Below are positions 46,950-59,537 of a stretch of DNA of 64,000 nt, one piece after another. Source of the stretch: Melampsora larici-populina 98AG31 (Eukaryota; Basidiomycota; Pucciniomycetes; Pucciniales; Melampsoraceae); the NCBI RefSeq assembly GCF_000204055.1, contig NW_006768827.1:225682-289681 (forward strand). Reading direction: 5' to 3'. The notes under the pieces were generated by a model that was not told the origin of the DNA, made no database searches, and saw nothing but the letters and a program-made list of their open reading frames with translations. Both the position numbers and the translations under genes were made by a program. Positions within the stretch are counted from its first letter, which is position 1. Each line of letters opens with the position of its first letter.

Positions 46950-48200
46950 ATGCGGCCTCCTGCCCTCAATCTTAAGAATTGTAGAATCAAGAAAGTTTTC
47001 ACCAACAATATCAATGATGCCGATGCAGTGAGTCCTTGTTTCTTTTCATTCACTTCCTGAACCTCCTTCATCCTTTCATCCTTTCCAGTTTCACTTTCTC
47101 ACTATTACTCTTTTGCTTCTCCAGAGCTATGCCTCAGGCAGCGAGCAAAGGTCTTTGGAGTTGGAATTCGGTGGTCTCTCCCCAGCTAGACTGGCGATGT
47201 TCAACCTCGAGGACCCTCTACCATCACCAATTTTGGAGCGCCCCCTGCGCATCAGAAGCCCTATCAGAAATGTTTTCTCTGAAGGATCCTCTGTCCTTCC
47301 TATGGTGAGTATTGTAGATGTATCCACTTATTGTTTTCAATCTTCTATTCACTTGCTGACTTATCTCTCTCCACTTTGCGTTTCCTCCTCCCTTTCTTCT
47401 TGGTACTCCGAATCATTCAAGACTCCCGACTCCTCTCGTATTGAATCACAAGCTTCTTCTCTCTACTATGGACCACCATTAGTTATGAACCCCGATGGTA
47501 GTGTCCAATCACCTCATCGAAAACCCGACCTAATCATCAAAGGCGGTATCAAGAAAGTTTGCATCACGGAACTTGCTTTAATAGACTTGGTGAGTGTTTC
47601 TAAATCGTGTTGATCATTCTTCTTGATTCCTGGAGCTTATCAGTTTCCACCGTGTTTTCCTACTTTGCATTATAGTACTTCGTCTTGCCCCCATTCGAGC
47701 CCCTCAAGAGAGTACTCTACACTATTCCTGAGGAGCCTGAGGAAGAAGAAATGGTTGAGTCTAAAGACAAAGGGAAGGCCTTGGCCAACGGTATGTTATT
47801 TGTTTGCTTTTTCATTCCGAAATTTCTTCCAATCAATTTAACAATCAGTAAGACTTTATTCTAAATCTTTTCCGTTTCTATTCACATTTCCTTTACCAGA
47901 TGATGAAGACTTTGAAACAGTTCCGAACTTCATTGTCAAACCACGCTTGAAGCATCGCGGATTCGTGGTGGCTGATGGTCAAGATGTCGGAGAAGCTTTG
48001 CGACTTTGGGTAGGAAATGAAGAAAAGCCTGAGATTAAGACTGAAGTAGTAGATGAATGTCATGCAAACGATATTTCTTCCTCCTCTGAATATGGCAAAT
48101 CATCTGTTGAATCCTCTATGTGGCGAAATACTTGGTAGATATGTTACGTAATTTTGGTTATGTTTATTGGAATTAGGAATTGTAAGGAATTAGGAAGTGG
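46330..48200 (+). repeat. Segmental duplication, left copy
   Basis: Aligns by eye with about 56895-58757 in the same orientation: shared upstream blocks (GTGATCAGTACCC; AAAGCCACGCTCACCAA), the complete gene, and the first 50-odd bases after its stop. The upstream part is more diverged than the gene. Confidence 0.85.
46950..48138 (+). CDS. Unknown five-exon protein, copy A of a duplicated pair
   Basis: Exons 46950-47027, 47125-47304, 47422-47589, 47676-47790 and 47900-48138 give 259 residues. No known domain was recognised. Features: a basic start (LNLKNCRIKKVF), a central stretch LYYGPPLVMNPDGSVQSPHR, a hydrophobic-aromatic segment YFVLPPFEPLKRVLYTIPE running into an acidic EEPEEEEM block, and a serine-rich tail. 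The second intron is open in frame here (117 bp), but the paralogue's equivalent is 112 bp and breaks frame, so it is treated as an intron. Copy B at 57522 has the same exon lengths throughout, which strongly supports the model. Confidence 0.8.
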
Positions 48201-48816
48201 AATATATCTTTGTTTAATTGTGTTGAGATTATGGGAAGTATCATGAGGATGAACCACACCTTGCCTTCAAAGCGCCTTTGTTTGATCTTGATCACTCGTG
48301 AGGTCTGTCTTTGATTCATGGTCTTATCTGCCACCTTGACCCTGGTTGCCCTATTTGAGATCTTTTGTCCATTGTATTGAGGTGAATATCAAAGTTCTGT
48401 TGATAATCATTTTAGATGAGTGTTTTGCTACAATGTTTCTAAGAGTGGTACATATTGCTTTTGTGAAAAATTGGTACTCTGTCTCTTTTGAAGAGCATGT
48501 CATGAAGGAAGACAACTTCTGGTATTCCAGGTTTCTGAGTACAAGTATTTCAAGTTCAACTATATCAGAAGGCATGTTTTTTTGGCCATCATGATACTCA
48601 ATGACACTCAGTTGTAATTCTTGATTTCTTTGCAATACAACACCATATCTCCGAGTATTCATGTCTGGTAGAAAGATCATCGAGTGCTGTCTTTCACACC
48701 AGGCTTTGTCTTCACACTAGCACAAATAATCAAAGAGAATCAAAAAGCAAAGACTCTCGATGATGTGAAGTATGATTCAACTGTTAGTTGGAACTTGGGA
48801 TGCAGAAAAGCAATGA

Positions 48817-49230
48817 GGTGTAAATTTTGGGTCAAAAAAGGGGTAGGAGAATTTTACACAGGCCGCTTTGCACAGGCTGACCCTGTGTAAAGTGAGGTCT
48901 GTGTAAAATTCGAAAACGGGGCCTGTGTTTTTGATTTTTATACATATTTTGAAAATTTGTTGTCCGTGTAAATTATTCCGGTGTGAAAGTTCCGGTGTAA
49001 TACTAAGTGAACCCAGCGTGACATTGAATTTTACACCGGAACTTTTACACAGAAAGTTCCTGTGTAATAAGCTACAGTGTAAATACCGGGGACCCGACGC
49101 CTAGGTTGAATTTTGCACCGGGCCGGGTCACACAGGCCCCTTGTGGTGTAAAAGTACCCAGTGTCAAAATCACTTCGAGTGTACCACTCTACAATTTTAC
49201 ACCGAAAGCATCTATTACTTTACACCGCAC
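48817..49230 (+). mobile_element. TTTTACACC-rich element, copy 1
   Basis: About 400 bp in which GTGTAAA or TTTACAC words recur every 20-50 bases on both strands, often followed or preceded by CCGG. It matches 55345-55730 in reverse orientation along most of its length (shared order: GAATTTTACACAGG, TTTTTATACAT, CCGTGTAAA, GAACCCAGC, GAATTTTACACCGGAA). Exact ends are uncertain. No coding frame. Confidence 0.75.
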
Positions 49231-49544
49231 AGGTTTCATCGAACCATGGAGGTTGATTCCCATGAAGACAAACATCCGAAGCAGGGTTGAATGGCCCACA
49301 TATTGGGAACCAAACACCAGATAAGAAGAAATCAAAGCATGATTAAACTTCTTTGATATCTGAATAAAGTTCGACAATATCAATACCCTCACATCCGTGA
49401 GACCGGAGAAGGATGTGACGTGAAGTTGATTCCTCTTCGATCAACTCCACTTCATCTTCACCATATAGGAGCGCGCTATAATTCCAAAGACGGATTAATC
49501 ATCGTTCAAAGTCTTGAATTGGTTCCAATTCGGGGACGTTTAGA
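49231..49544. other. Spacer, no gene seen
   Basis: Between the repeat element and the transposon gene. Nothing supported. Confidence 0.4.
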
Positions 49545-50696
49545 TTGATTATTTCTTCGAAGATGGGACACGCCGCATCTCGAGATGATGGTGGAATTAT
49601 CATTCCCAAAGGGAGAGAAACCCCAATACCAGAACCTCATGAAAATATACTGTCTCCGTTGGATTTTTGCAAAGATCCAAACATTTTTCCTTATCGCATT
49701 GAAGATTTTAATTTCTCTATGTCTTATAATTTGTCACACTTGATACCACAATACTACCGTACCTAATTGCAATATCCAAAGTCACCACCTCGTTTTTCAA
49801 TGATTGAAATATCGTCTTCCTCTTCTAGAGTAGAGTCTTTAGGAAGCCAGTCCACCGGTAATTCCACGACGGCAAAAGAGACAGCTGATACACGCCGCTC
49901 TAATCTACAATTACCTAACAACAAGTCCATCTACAAAACGTTTATTGATCATGGGACAGAATTCGACAAAGAAGATTATCCCACCCATCCAAATGGCGAA
50001 ACAGTATATGTAAATGAACCTGAGCATTGAGCCTCCAACTTTTGCTATGTTGCTTGGACTCACACGATGCGTACCGAAACCACAAAGAAGAAAGACTGGA
50101 TTACTAGAAGATACTACTGTTTGGGTGTTATGTAGTGCTCTGAAGAAGGTTGTCCATTTGGTGGTTCACCCCCAACTGGACCCAAAAAACTTGCAGAGGT
50201 TTCAGATGGGTGAGGACCGTTGCCTTGCGTTGATTCCTTTCTATCCATGTTATTGATATCCCTTTCTTTTAAAAAAAATGCAATCAATATTTGCAAAAGA
50301 CTCAAAACGTGCCCTATATCAGCATGTGAAGGCTATCAAGTGCACATATCATGTGACGCCAAATGTCAAATTGACACGGAATTAGATGAACAAGGAGTAG
50401 AGCAATGGGGATTACTCCGCCATCAAGGTATTCATTGACATGATTGGGCTGAGGTCAAGAAGGCTGATCCCATATCCAAAGAGAAGCTGAAGGAAAGGGT
50501 GATCAACGACACCAAAACCGGACCCTTAGGTTTGAAGGTACATGGTCTCATTGCTTTCATTCCTGTCGGACAAACACTGACTTCCAATTGACACAACTCT
50601 CTAGGTGGGACGCGTCCATGTTGGTAAAGAGCTGATTACCTCAGTCATTGATTTGCATTCATCTTTTTGTCAGGGTGGCTACCTTAAAAAGGTCAC

Positions 50697-52055
50697 TGTT
50701 AAGGTCTAGTACTTACACAGTAGGTTCCTGACTACGTATTCCTCTGGGTATGTGGAATACACAAGATCGTGTTAATTACCTAACACGAATAATACACGGG
50801 TTATTAGTATACCAATTAGATTATGACTAGTATTAGTCTTGGTTTAAAGAAATCCACGGGCCTACTGTGGAAACAGTAGAGGATGGTCAATCCTAGACCC
50901 GGGTTTTATATCTAAAGCGTGAAGCTTAGATTTGCCTGCTATTAGAAATAGACAGGGATCTCGGCCAACTATACGTTGCGAGAACTGCGGTATTGACCAA
51001 ATAGACTAAACTTACTCGGGATCTAGTAAGAAAAGGATGTCTTGACGAAAGAACTGAATCTGGAATGATTAAAGGCTTAGAGCTGGATATCGAAGCAGGG
51101 TAGCTAACTAGTTAACTACGGTGTATCAAGCGAGAAAAGAAATTATCAATATATGAGTAACTGATCCGCTAATCTGAATAAAAGAGTTGTTCGTACGTTT
51201 ATTTTACGATAATTCGAGATGATAGAAATCTGTTTTAGGGAACTACTTTAAGAAGTGGAACAAAGGAAGGGTTAGAGTTTTAAAGTAAGTAACTATAAAT
51301 TTCTAATGGTTCATTTGCTGGACTTTTGAAAGAGAGCACTAACTGTTTCTTTAATCTAGAAAGGTAAAATTCGATGCCCTTCTTCTCGTTCGCGCAAATA
51401 GGGACTTCTTATAGTTTTTCCTCGATAAGATTGGGCTCTGTGAAGATTTAGCTAGTATCTAGTTCTCCGTCCGTGATAGGTAAGTTTTACGTAAATTCTT
51501 TATAGACTAAAGGTTTGACTTTTACGTGGTTCTCGTAATTTTCTTATTCTGATTATATTGCCAGTTAACTCTCCTTGATCTAGTTTGTTTACGTAGTGGG
51601 CTACTCTTTGGTCCTTCCGGGTCTTTACTTGCTGTTTTCTCCTCCCGAGTACGTTATCATAATCTTGGTAAGTGATATCTTAATTCATTCTTATTTCTAT
51701 TTCGTTTCTTGTTGACACTTCTTTTCTTTAGTTCCTTTTAATATTCTCTCCTTAGTCAAAGAAATATATATGTGTGTCTTCGATATATTCTCTTGGAGAT
51801 TTCTTTAGTATTTGTGTTAGTTTTCTAGTAGACCTTTGAGACTAGGTCGTTTAAGATGTTATTATTATTTTTTGTTTTTATTATTTTATTTTGAATCTTT
51901 GAGACTGGATTCTTATGTTGTAATTTTGTTGAGAGAATTTCTCTTAACTGGTGTATGATTATTAAAATGAAATGTGATGGTATGATTTTGAGAAGTTCTT
52001 TTGGTGATTTCTCAGCTAGAAACACTCGAGGACTGACAATGACCAACTCTTGACA
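50697..52055. mobile_element. Probable solo LTR inside the GCM-domain gene
   Basis: The coding line of the GCM gene stops at about 50696 (RVATLKR) and resumes at about 52056 (PEGGDKWLTTFMDW). The 1.36 kb in between starts TGTTAAGG, ends CTTGACA, has no coding frame and a different base texture with many TTAC/CTAG words. That fits a solo LTR. No matching 5-bp target duplication was found, so limits are approximate. Confidence 0.5.
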
Positions 52056-54811
52056 CCCCGAAGGCGGTGACAAATGGCTCACTACCTTCATGGACTGGTC
52101 AAGGTCAGATTGGTCAAATTTAACATATCTGACACATTTAACCTGTCTAACAATATGTTTTGTCTTTCAGGAAGGGCCTGACGATTGTATCTTCATCTGT
52201 GGCTGGCGAAAATGCCCACGTATTGTTTCAGACCAAATGGATGCAAGACGTGACGATAGAACCAGACGAGAGATCCGATACCTATACCGGCGGCCTTCTA
52301 TCCGATGTCACGTATCGTTTTTTCAAGATAGGCTACTTAATGACAACTTCAAAATAATGTGAGACCCTCAAGAGATGGGTACCTGTTCTGTTTTCCTGGC
52401 TGGGTGGTCTTCAGGCCAAACATTATAAGATTCATTTCACAATTTTGCTTCAACAAATCCAGAAAACATCAATGTCCGACAAGAACAAGGGAATGATGGT
52501 AGAGCAAGTTGTGGATTTTTCATATGCTCGGAAGATCGGCTTTCAAGACGCATACATGGAAGTATTCAATTGTAATGATAAAGATGTAGCATTATCGAAA
52601 TTACATGGTTGTAAGTGGCACTACCTGCAGGCAGTTGCTCGAAATCAAAAAAACGGGAAAATTGTTAAAGCGAAACAGGTGGTGAGTAATTCTTCTGTTA
52701 TGAATTGTTGACTTGATGAATGGTAGTGCTGATTAGAGGCTATGTTTTTGGTTTGCAGGGTACTTGGGAGAAGAAGTGCAAGGCCTTACTTCAACCAGAT
52801 GGCCCTGGGGTGGATGACCTTGACACGCGGTTCGAGGAATTACGACGATTGTTCCCTCTAGCCAAGAGATGGATTGAATGGTGGAGCACAGCCGACGTCC
52901 AAGCCATGCTATTCCCTGCGCGGAAAAGGATGCCTCTGGACGACCCACCCTTGCCTGGAGAAGACAGTGAGGACGAGATCATGGAACCAGCAGGACCACG
53001 ACGTCGTGCGGATCTACCTTCGACTACAAATGGCTAGGAAAGTATGCATAGGGTATATTACACTTTGTGGTGCGTACTCTTTCCTTCACCTTCACCTTTT
53101 GATTAAAGTCAGTTACTGATAATCATGAAAGCAGTGAAGGAAAATGTGGAATCATACCGGGAATCATTCACCTCATTGCTTTCGCGCAGTGTTTGGAAAA
53201 AGATTACCAGCAAGTCAAGAAAGGTGTTGCTATAGCTTACGGTGGACACGCGCAAACCACTTGGCAAGAAGTGGTGAAGGCCATTGGAATGGCGCCACCT
53301 ACAAAACGTCGATACACTCGCAACGACGGTCGCGCGCCGGATACCACCGATGAATTGCTTGAACCTACCAAAGGAAAGAAGAAGAAAGCAAAATCCAGTA
53401 AACCTGGCCAACCAATTGGCTCGCAGAACATCAACCGAACTGCCCTCACGACTTATTAATCTTACACCGCTGGGACTACCAAAGGCGACAAGAACAGGTG
53501 TTGGCAGTCAGCAACCCTCGAGTCCCTTTACGCAATTTTTGGACCGTGTTGGAGTAAGTATCTGACCGTCAACAGCACTAATGTGGTCAATGTAGTTGCT
53601 CAACATGTCACGGCACATTGCAATTCCAAGATCTCTGGAGAAAGTCGTGGCCAAAGCACCAAAAGATGGCAGCAACTAATTCACGAAGCTTTGCAAGAAA
53701 AATCGCCTTCTTATCCTTTTGATGTTTTCTGCTCCGCGGACGGCTTTATGGAGATCTTACTGGGCGATGTTAAAGACAATCTTTTGACTATGAAACCCCT
53801 CTTCGAATACAACAAGGTCAAAACTATCTCATGTCTTCGCAATCCAGAACACGGACGAGTTCATCACCAACAGTGCACCGTCATTGCGTTGACGCCAAAC
53901 ATGTTTACCTCCGCGGACATTCCATACTCAGATGTTTCAACCTTTATAAACTCAATGATGTCTGAAGGATGTACAACCGAAGGAACCTTGTGCGATCAAT
54001 GTCACCCTCACACGGAGAGAACTTCAAAACCAGTCAAAGATCCATCCTTTTACGAAATCAATCATCGAATGGAGATTGATCCCGAAACCGCTCCATTACA
54101 TCTGTATTTTTTCTTGGATGGTGTTGCTGGATTAGCTCCCGAAGAGCGCCAAGCGTACCAGGGCGACACCAATTGGCCAGCTCGAATTGAACTCAACGGT
54201 GTGGAATACGTGATGGTTTCGCGTGGATATTGGGCCCATTCCCATTATTGGTGTAAGGTGGTCAGGTGTATTGAAGGGATTCTTGGGGTTTGGCTTTACA
54301 ATGAGCACGAGAATGCTGGAATAGCTCAGCTTGAAGGGACTGATGTTTCCAGCATAGCTGGCTGTTCTGAGCATACCAGCTGGTTGTTTTACTCATGCAT
54401 GCCGTGTGAAGACGAAACTTCACATATCAAATCATCTATCCTTTCACTTATGAAGGTCTTCCATAAGAATCACACGACTATCACCTTTTCCATGCCGACT
54501 CGTCGATTTCCTTTTGGAGGGGGTCTTCCCGAACCTGACAAAAGTGACCAATTAGAAAGGCCAGACCTCAAGATTAAGGAAGAAGACAACATCATTGACG
54601 ATTCTCACAATGATGATGTTGATGTAGAGTATGATTTGCAATCACAAATGTCTCACCCGGAAGAATTGGATCAGGAGCCTTTCGCCATGATGACAGCAGA
54701 AGCAACCAAGGCGAAACAGGGTTAGTATGATTTATTAATACATTTATTAATAATAGTATTTGCTAATCGCTTGTATGTGCATCACAGTGACCAGAATACG
54801 GAAGGCGAAGT

Positions 54812-54859
54812 CTACAGTTAAACATGTGGCGAAGTCTACAGTTAAACATGTGGAAACAC
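54812..54859 (+). repeat. 24-bp in-frame tandem duplication
   Basis: GCGAAGTCTACAGTTAAACA plus TGTG occurs twice in a row, doubling an AKSTVKHV segment in the penultimate exon of the GCM-domain gene. Confidence 0.9.
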
Positions 54860-55344
54860 AAGCAGAAATCGTTGTGGCCGAAAAGATATCTTCTAAAGGT
54901 GCGTCGTCTATCTCTTAATGTATAAAAATAGTTAGGGGCTTTCTGCTGATTCGTTGTCGATCAGCAGGACGTAAGAAAGCAAAGTCTCCTAAGAAAACAA
55001 AGTGGAAAGGTTGGGTGATTGTTGAAGACGGTGAGGAGGAGGATGCCGCCAATGTGGATGAACTCAAAGTAGATGATCCCGTCGAGGCTACCCAAGATGC
55101 TGATGAGGTGGGTGTACAAACCAGAGTGAAGCGTCAACGACGCAAGTGATGCGATGTTGGATATGTTCCTTCCAATCCTCTTTTTTCTTATCAATGATTT
55201 TTATTTTCTCTTTTCTCATATTTTCTTTGGCAGAATCATTTACCATGATTTATAGTCGTTGTTATCCTTGAACATCAGTTGGATAACAAAGACAATATTT
55301 GTTTTTTTTGCGTTTTAGTATGTTTCTTGAAAGTCAGTGTTAAA

Positions 55345-55730
55345 TGGTGTTTGGGACGGTGTAAAATTGCAATTTGTAGGCTATGGAATGCATTTTTACA
55401 CTGTGATTTTTTACACTGGAATGCACGGTGTAAATTGAGTCTGTGTTAAATTGGACATTTGTGGAGGATTCTTGATTTTTGCACAGAGACTTTTACACCG
55501 GGAGTTTCGGTGTAAAAAATTCCTGTGTAAAATTCAATACCATGCTGGGTCTGGTTATTCTTACACCGGAATTTTAACACAGGGATGTTTTACACGGACG
55601 AAAAAAAATCAAAAGAAGTATAAAAATCTAAAACACTGGGCCCTTTTTCGAATTTTACACTGTGCCCCCTTTACACCGGAGTGGGCGGTGTAAAGTGCAC
55701 TGTGTAAAATTCCACCCCCCCGTCAAAAAA
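55345..55730 (-). mobile_element. TTTTACACC-rich element, copy 2
   Basis: Reverse-oriented relative of 48817-49230, with the same order of GTGTAAA/TTTACAC words. The two copies flank the GCM-domain gene region in opposite orientation, 6.1 kb apart. Confidence 0.75.
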
Positions 55731-57521
55731 GGCATAAACTCCCAATACCCTCAAATATTAGCCACACTGACATTCAAGTCCTTGGTCAGTTTGAAGAATG
55801 ATTTGTTCTGTTTGTGGTGATCGCACAATTCTCATCAGCGCTCATTTTTCATGCTACCTACACATCTATTTCACCATATTCAAAGCAAAACGTCTGTAAC
55901 CAAACGTCGATGTGCCATCTCGTGGCTCGAAGGGTGGATGTTTCGCATTGTACTTCCAATCGCTTTCCAGAAAGCCCACGATTACCCGCATCCAACGCAT
56001 GACCTCTCACTACCAAAGCGATATGGCTTTTGTTTTACCTGACCACAGCTGGCCTTCAGGGTAAAAAGGGGTTTTGTGCTTCCCGGTCTGCTTCCCGGAG
56101 ACCGATTGTCAAGCGACTTAACTCCTCCACATATGCTTTGCTCCTGAAATGTATATTTCGCGCTCTAGTCGCATACATGTTGAATAATGCATTTAGTCGC
56201 GCTACCGAAAAATAGCACTGATGCTTTGAGCTTAGTTGGAAGGAGCGAGCACAAGCACTCGTCTTGGATGCAATCAAAGTGAGGACGTCCCAAGATTGGC
56301 GTGATCGACTCGAAACTGTTGATCACATCATGGCCTCAAGATTGGATGTCGCAGGGAGAATAGTCCGTCTCAAGCATGACTTGCACACTCAATCCCTTTA
56401 TGGAAATACCATTGCAACCTTCGGAAGAGGCTTAAAGGCATAAAAACATCTGTACCGACTGTAGGTTTCCAGTATCAGAAGTACAGGGCCTCTAGCCACT
56501 CGATGTCAGGGGGATCTGGAGTCATCACAAGGATATCCAGTTCCCGATTACTGACTGATATGAGAGGGACTCTATAGAGTCTAGATTGTCATTTCGTGCG
56601 TCTTAAGATCACAAAATGACGTGTGAGACGTCTCTGAAAGCATCAAAACAGATTTTAGATGGGCAAAAGCTTTCATCTAACATTTGTTTGAAAACCTTTT
56701 TGACCCCAGACCAAAAAAAAGACTGGATACTGACTTTGTTAACCGAATTTCTGAAAACGACGTGCCAAAGGAGCTGCCGACGATATGTTTGATAGCCAAG
56801 GGTTTGAAATCTTTGGACTGCTAATCAATCGCGGCCAAAGTCTTGATTGATTGACAAAATTTTAGGGTCATCAAACCAAGATACAAGACTGGAGGCAGCT
56901 CGTGTCAAGAACAGGATTCTGGTGTTCGACAATATAGCAAACATTTCTTGATTGCTTCTGTTTTCTTATTTTGAGTATAATGAATGTAAACAGATATAGT
57001 CAAAGTACTCTATGTGATGACGTGATCAGTACCCAAATTGTGGGCAAGCTAAAGAGCTGAAAGCCACGCTCACCAAACATTCATTAGGCATATATTGAAG
57101 CTACGAATCCTTGATGCTCAACAATTCAAGGGATTGGAATTATGGGTTGTATTTTCGGGATCATTCAGTAGAATTGTAAGGGTGAAGGGCACATACTTTG
57201 TTTTCACAAATTAATGCTGAAAATTGGTGAAGTCGCCAGCACGATCATTTTTGTACAGGTTCTACTTCATTATTACGAGTACACCGGATAAAATAATGTA
57301 CTTGCATTATTTTTTAATGTTAATGCTGGATAACAATAAGAAATGCGGCAAAGCTGATCCTGATGCTGATCGTCCCAGTCATTATTTAACTCTTATTGAT
57401 TGTATTTCTTACTCAGAGACCTTGCCACAACTCACCACTTCGATTCCCAACTCCATATTCCGTCCCTTCCATCTCTCTTCAACACTTCCCATCCACAACC
57501 TTTTGATTGATCATTATCACG
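55731..57521. other. Intergenic stretch, no gene recognised
   Basis: Several frames of about 60 residues without recognisable content. From about 56895 on it is the upstream part of the right copy of the segmental duplication. Confidence 0.4.
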
Positions 57522-58757
57522 ATGCGTCCTCCGGCTCTCAATCTTAAGAATTGTAGAATCAAAAAAGTGTTCACCAACCATATCAATGATGCGGATGCAG
57601 TGAGTTCTTCTTTCTTTTCATTCACTTCCTGAACCCCTTTCATCCTTTCATCATTTCCAGTTTCACTTTCTCACTCTTATTCGTTTGCTTCTCCTTCTCC
57701 AGAGCTGCGCCTCAGGCAGCGAGCAAAGCTCTTTGGAGTTAGAATTTGGTGGTCTCTCCCCAGCTAGACTGGCGATGTTCAACCTTGAGGACCCTCTACC
57801 ATCACCAATCTTGGAGCGCCCCCTGCGCATCAGAAGCTCTATCAGAAATGCTTTCTCCGAAGGATTTGCCGTCCTTCCTATGGTGAGTATTGTAGATGTA
57901 TCCACTTATCATTCTCAATTTTCTATTCACTTGCTGACTCTCTCCACTTTGCGTTTCCTCTTGCTTTTCTTCTTGGTACTCCGAATCATTCAAGACTCCT
58001 GCCTCCTCTCGTATTGAATCACAAGCTTCTTCTCTCTACTATGGACCACCATTAGTTATGAACCCCGATGGTAGTGTCCAATCACCTCATCGAAAACCCG
58101 ACCTAATCATCAAAGGCGGTATCAAGAAAGTTTGCATCACGGAACTTGATTTAATAGACTTGGTGAGTGTTTCTAAATTGTGTTTATCATTCTTCTTGAT
58201 TCCCTGGCGCTCATCAGTTTCCACCGTGTTTTCCTACTTTGCATTATAGTACTTCGTCTTGCCCCCATTCGAGCCCCTCAAGAGAGTACTCTACACTATT
58301 CCTGAGGAGCCTGAGGAAGAAGAAATGGTTGAGTCTAAAGGAAAAGGGAAGGCCTTGGCCAACGGTATGTTATTTGTTTACTTTTTCATTCCGAAATTTC
58401 TTCCAATCAATTTAACAATCAGTAAGACTTTATTCTAAATCTTTTTCTTTTTCTGTTCACATTTACCTCACCAGATGATGCAGACTTTGAAACAGTTCCA
58501 AGTTTCATTGTCAAACCACGCTTGAAGCATCGTGGATTCGTGGTGGCCGATGGTCAAGATGTTGGAGAAGCTTTGCGACTTTGGGTTGGAAATGAAGGAA
58601 AGCCTGAGATTAAGACTGAAGTAGTAGATGAATCACATGCGAACAATATTTCTTACTCTTCTGAATATGGCGAATCATCTGTTGAATCCTCTATGTGGCG
58701 AAATACTTGGTAGATATGTTACGTAATTTTGGTTATGTTTATTGGAATTAGGAATTG
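56895..58757 (+). repeat. Segmental duplication, right copy
   Basis: Counterpart of 46330-48200 in direct orientation, about 10.57 kb away. Confidence 0.85.
57522..58713 (+). CDS. Unknown five-exon protein, copy B of a duplicated pair
   Basis: Exons 57522-57599, 57703-57882, 57995-58162, 58250-58364 and 58475-58713, each exactly as long as in copy A, 259 residues. Differences are scattered substitutions, for example ESKGKGKAL for ESKDKGKAL and SHANNISYSS for CHANDISSSS, and none breaks the frame. Retained open frame and splice sites in both copies suggest both may be functional. Function unknown; the acidic EEPEEEEM block and the PPFEPLKRVLYTIPE segment are conserved. Confidence 0.8.
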
Positions 58758-59530
58758 GAATATATATTTTTATAATCGTATCATATTTTTATATCATGAT
58801 GATGAACGTGACCTTGCTTTCGAAGTTCCATTTTGCCATCCTCTTGAGGTCCCTGGTGAAGTCGTGGTCTTCCCCCGTCATTACCTTTTGAGATTAGATA
58901 CCTTATTTGAGATTGTTGTCCCATTCCATAAAGATAGTGATCATAGCCTTTGATCTACTGTTTAAGAGATTCTTTTTGACATGTATAGTAAGTTTGACTT
59001 TTGCACAGTCGGGCAGCTGAGAAGTTTTCCTGGTAAATTGCACCCCTCACCTCAGACTTTTTCCAAGGATACCGCCTTCGGTGCTTCCTTTATCAAAGCC
59101 CTTCACTTTGCCTCTGTTCAAAGAAGTGTGTACTTCACTTCATCGCCCTCCTAGCGCGCCTGTAGATATACAAATCTCCAAGTGAGAGTGATTCTAAAGT
59201 TGTTGACTAAATAAGCTCGAGAATTGCTCCCAAAGCGGCTCACTCTGATTAAGCGCCCTGCCTCTAATCACTGATGTAGCGTGCGCTATGAGCATAGTGA
59301 CTTTCCTTTCTCCAACCCATCAGCTCAGCTAATTGAGGAATGGGATTTGTAACCCGGTCAGGAGTCTACATATTCGTGGTCTTCAGAATACCATTTCTCA
59401 TCTTTTTGGTCAGATATAGATACAGATTAATGAGCGATACGATTGTTTGATCTGATCATATCTTTAGAATAGTTTGGTAAGACCAATATATATATACCCA
59501 AAATTCAAGAACACAACAAAGATGCTAACA
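58758..59530. other. Intergenic stretch, no gene seen
   Basis: No supported frame or repeat. Confidence 0.4.
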
Positions 59531-59537
59531 AACAATC

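Larger units (their letters stand above)
49545..55149 (+). pseudogene. GCM-domain transposon gene with MULE-like and protease-like regions (broken)
   Basis: A large spliced gene type I recall from rust genomes, here with many defects. Order: N-terminal region with stops at 49764 (TAA), 50028 (TGA) and about 50130 (TAG); a GCM-like zinc DNA-binding region (THTMRTETTKKKDW, RRYYCLGV, GWGLLRH-type QWGLLRHQGIH with TGA at 50436, WAEVKKADPISKEKL); an inserted LTR-like block; a MULE-like segment (GLLSDVTYRFF, LKRWVPVLFSWLGGL, frameshift near 52360, VVDFSYARKIGFQDAYMEVF, LAKRWIEWWSTADV); TTNG then TAG at 53035; a linker (RAPDTTDELLEP) ending in TAA at 53457; then, in the same frame, KNRCWQSATLESLYAIF, which resembles the Cys box of C19-type peptidases, through HSHYWCKVVR to exons 54788-54898 and 54968-55149. 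Confidence 0.75.

Noticed and set aside
47113..47613. Single uninterrupted exon in copy A
   Set aside because: The paralogue breaks frame in the same interval and both sides have good GT-AG signals, so it contains an intron.
49563..49766. Separate small gene with an N-myristoylation-like start (MGHAAS)
   Set aside because: His after the Gly is unfavourable for the motif, and the frame continues past its stop into the GCM-domain gene.
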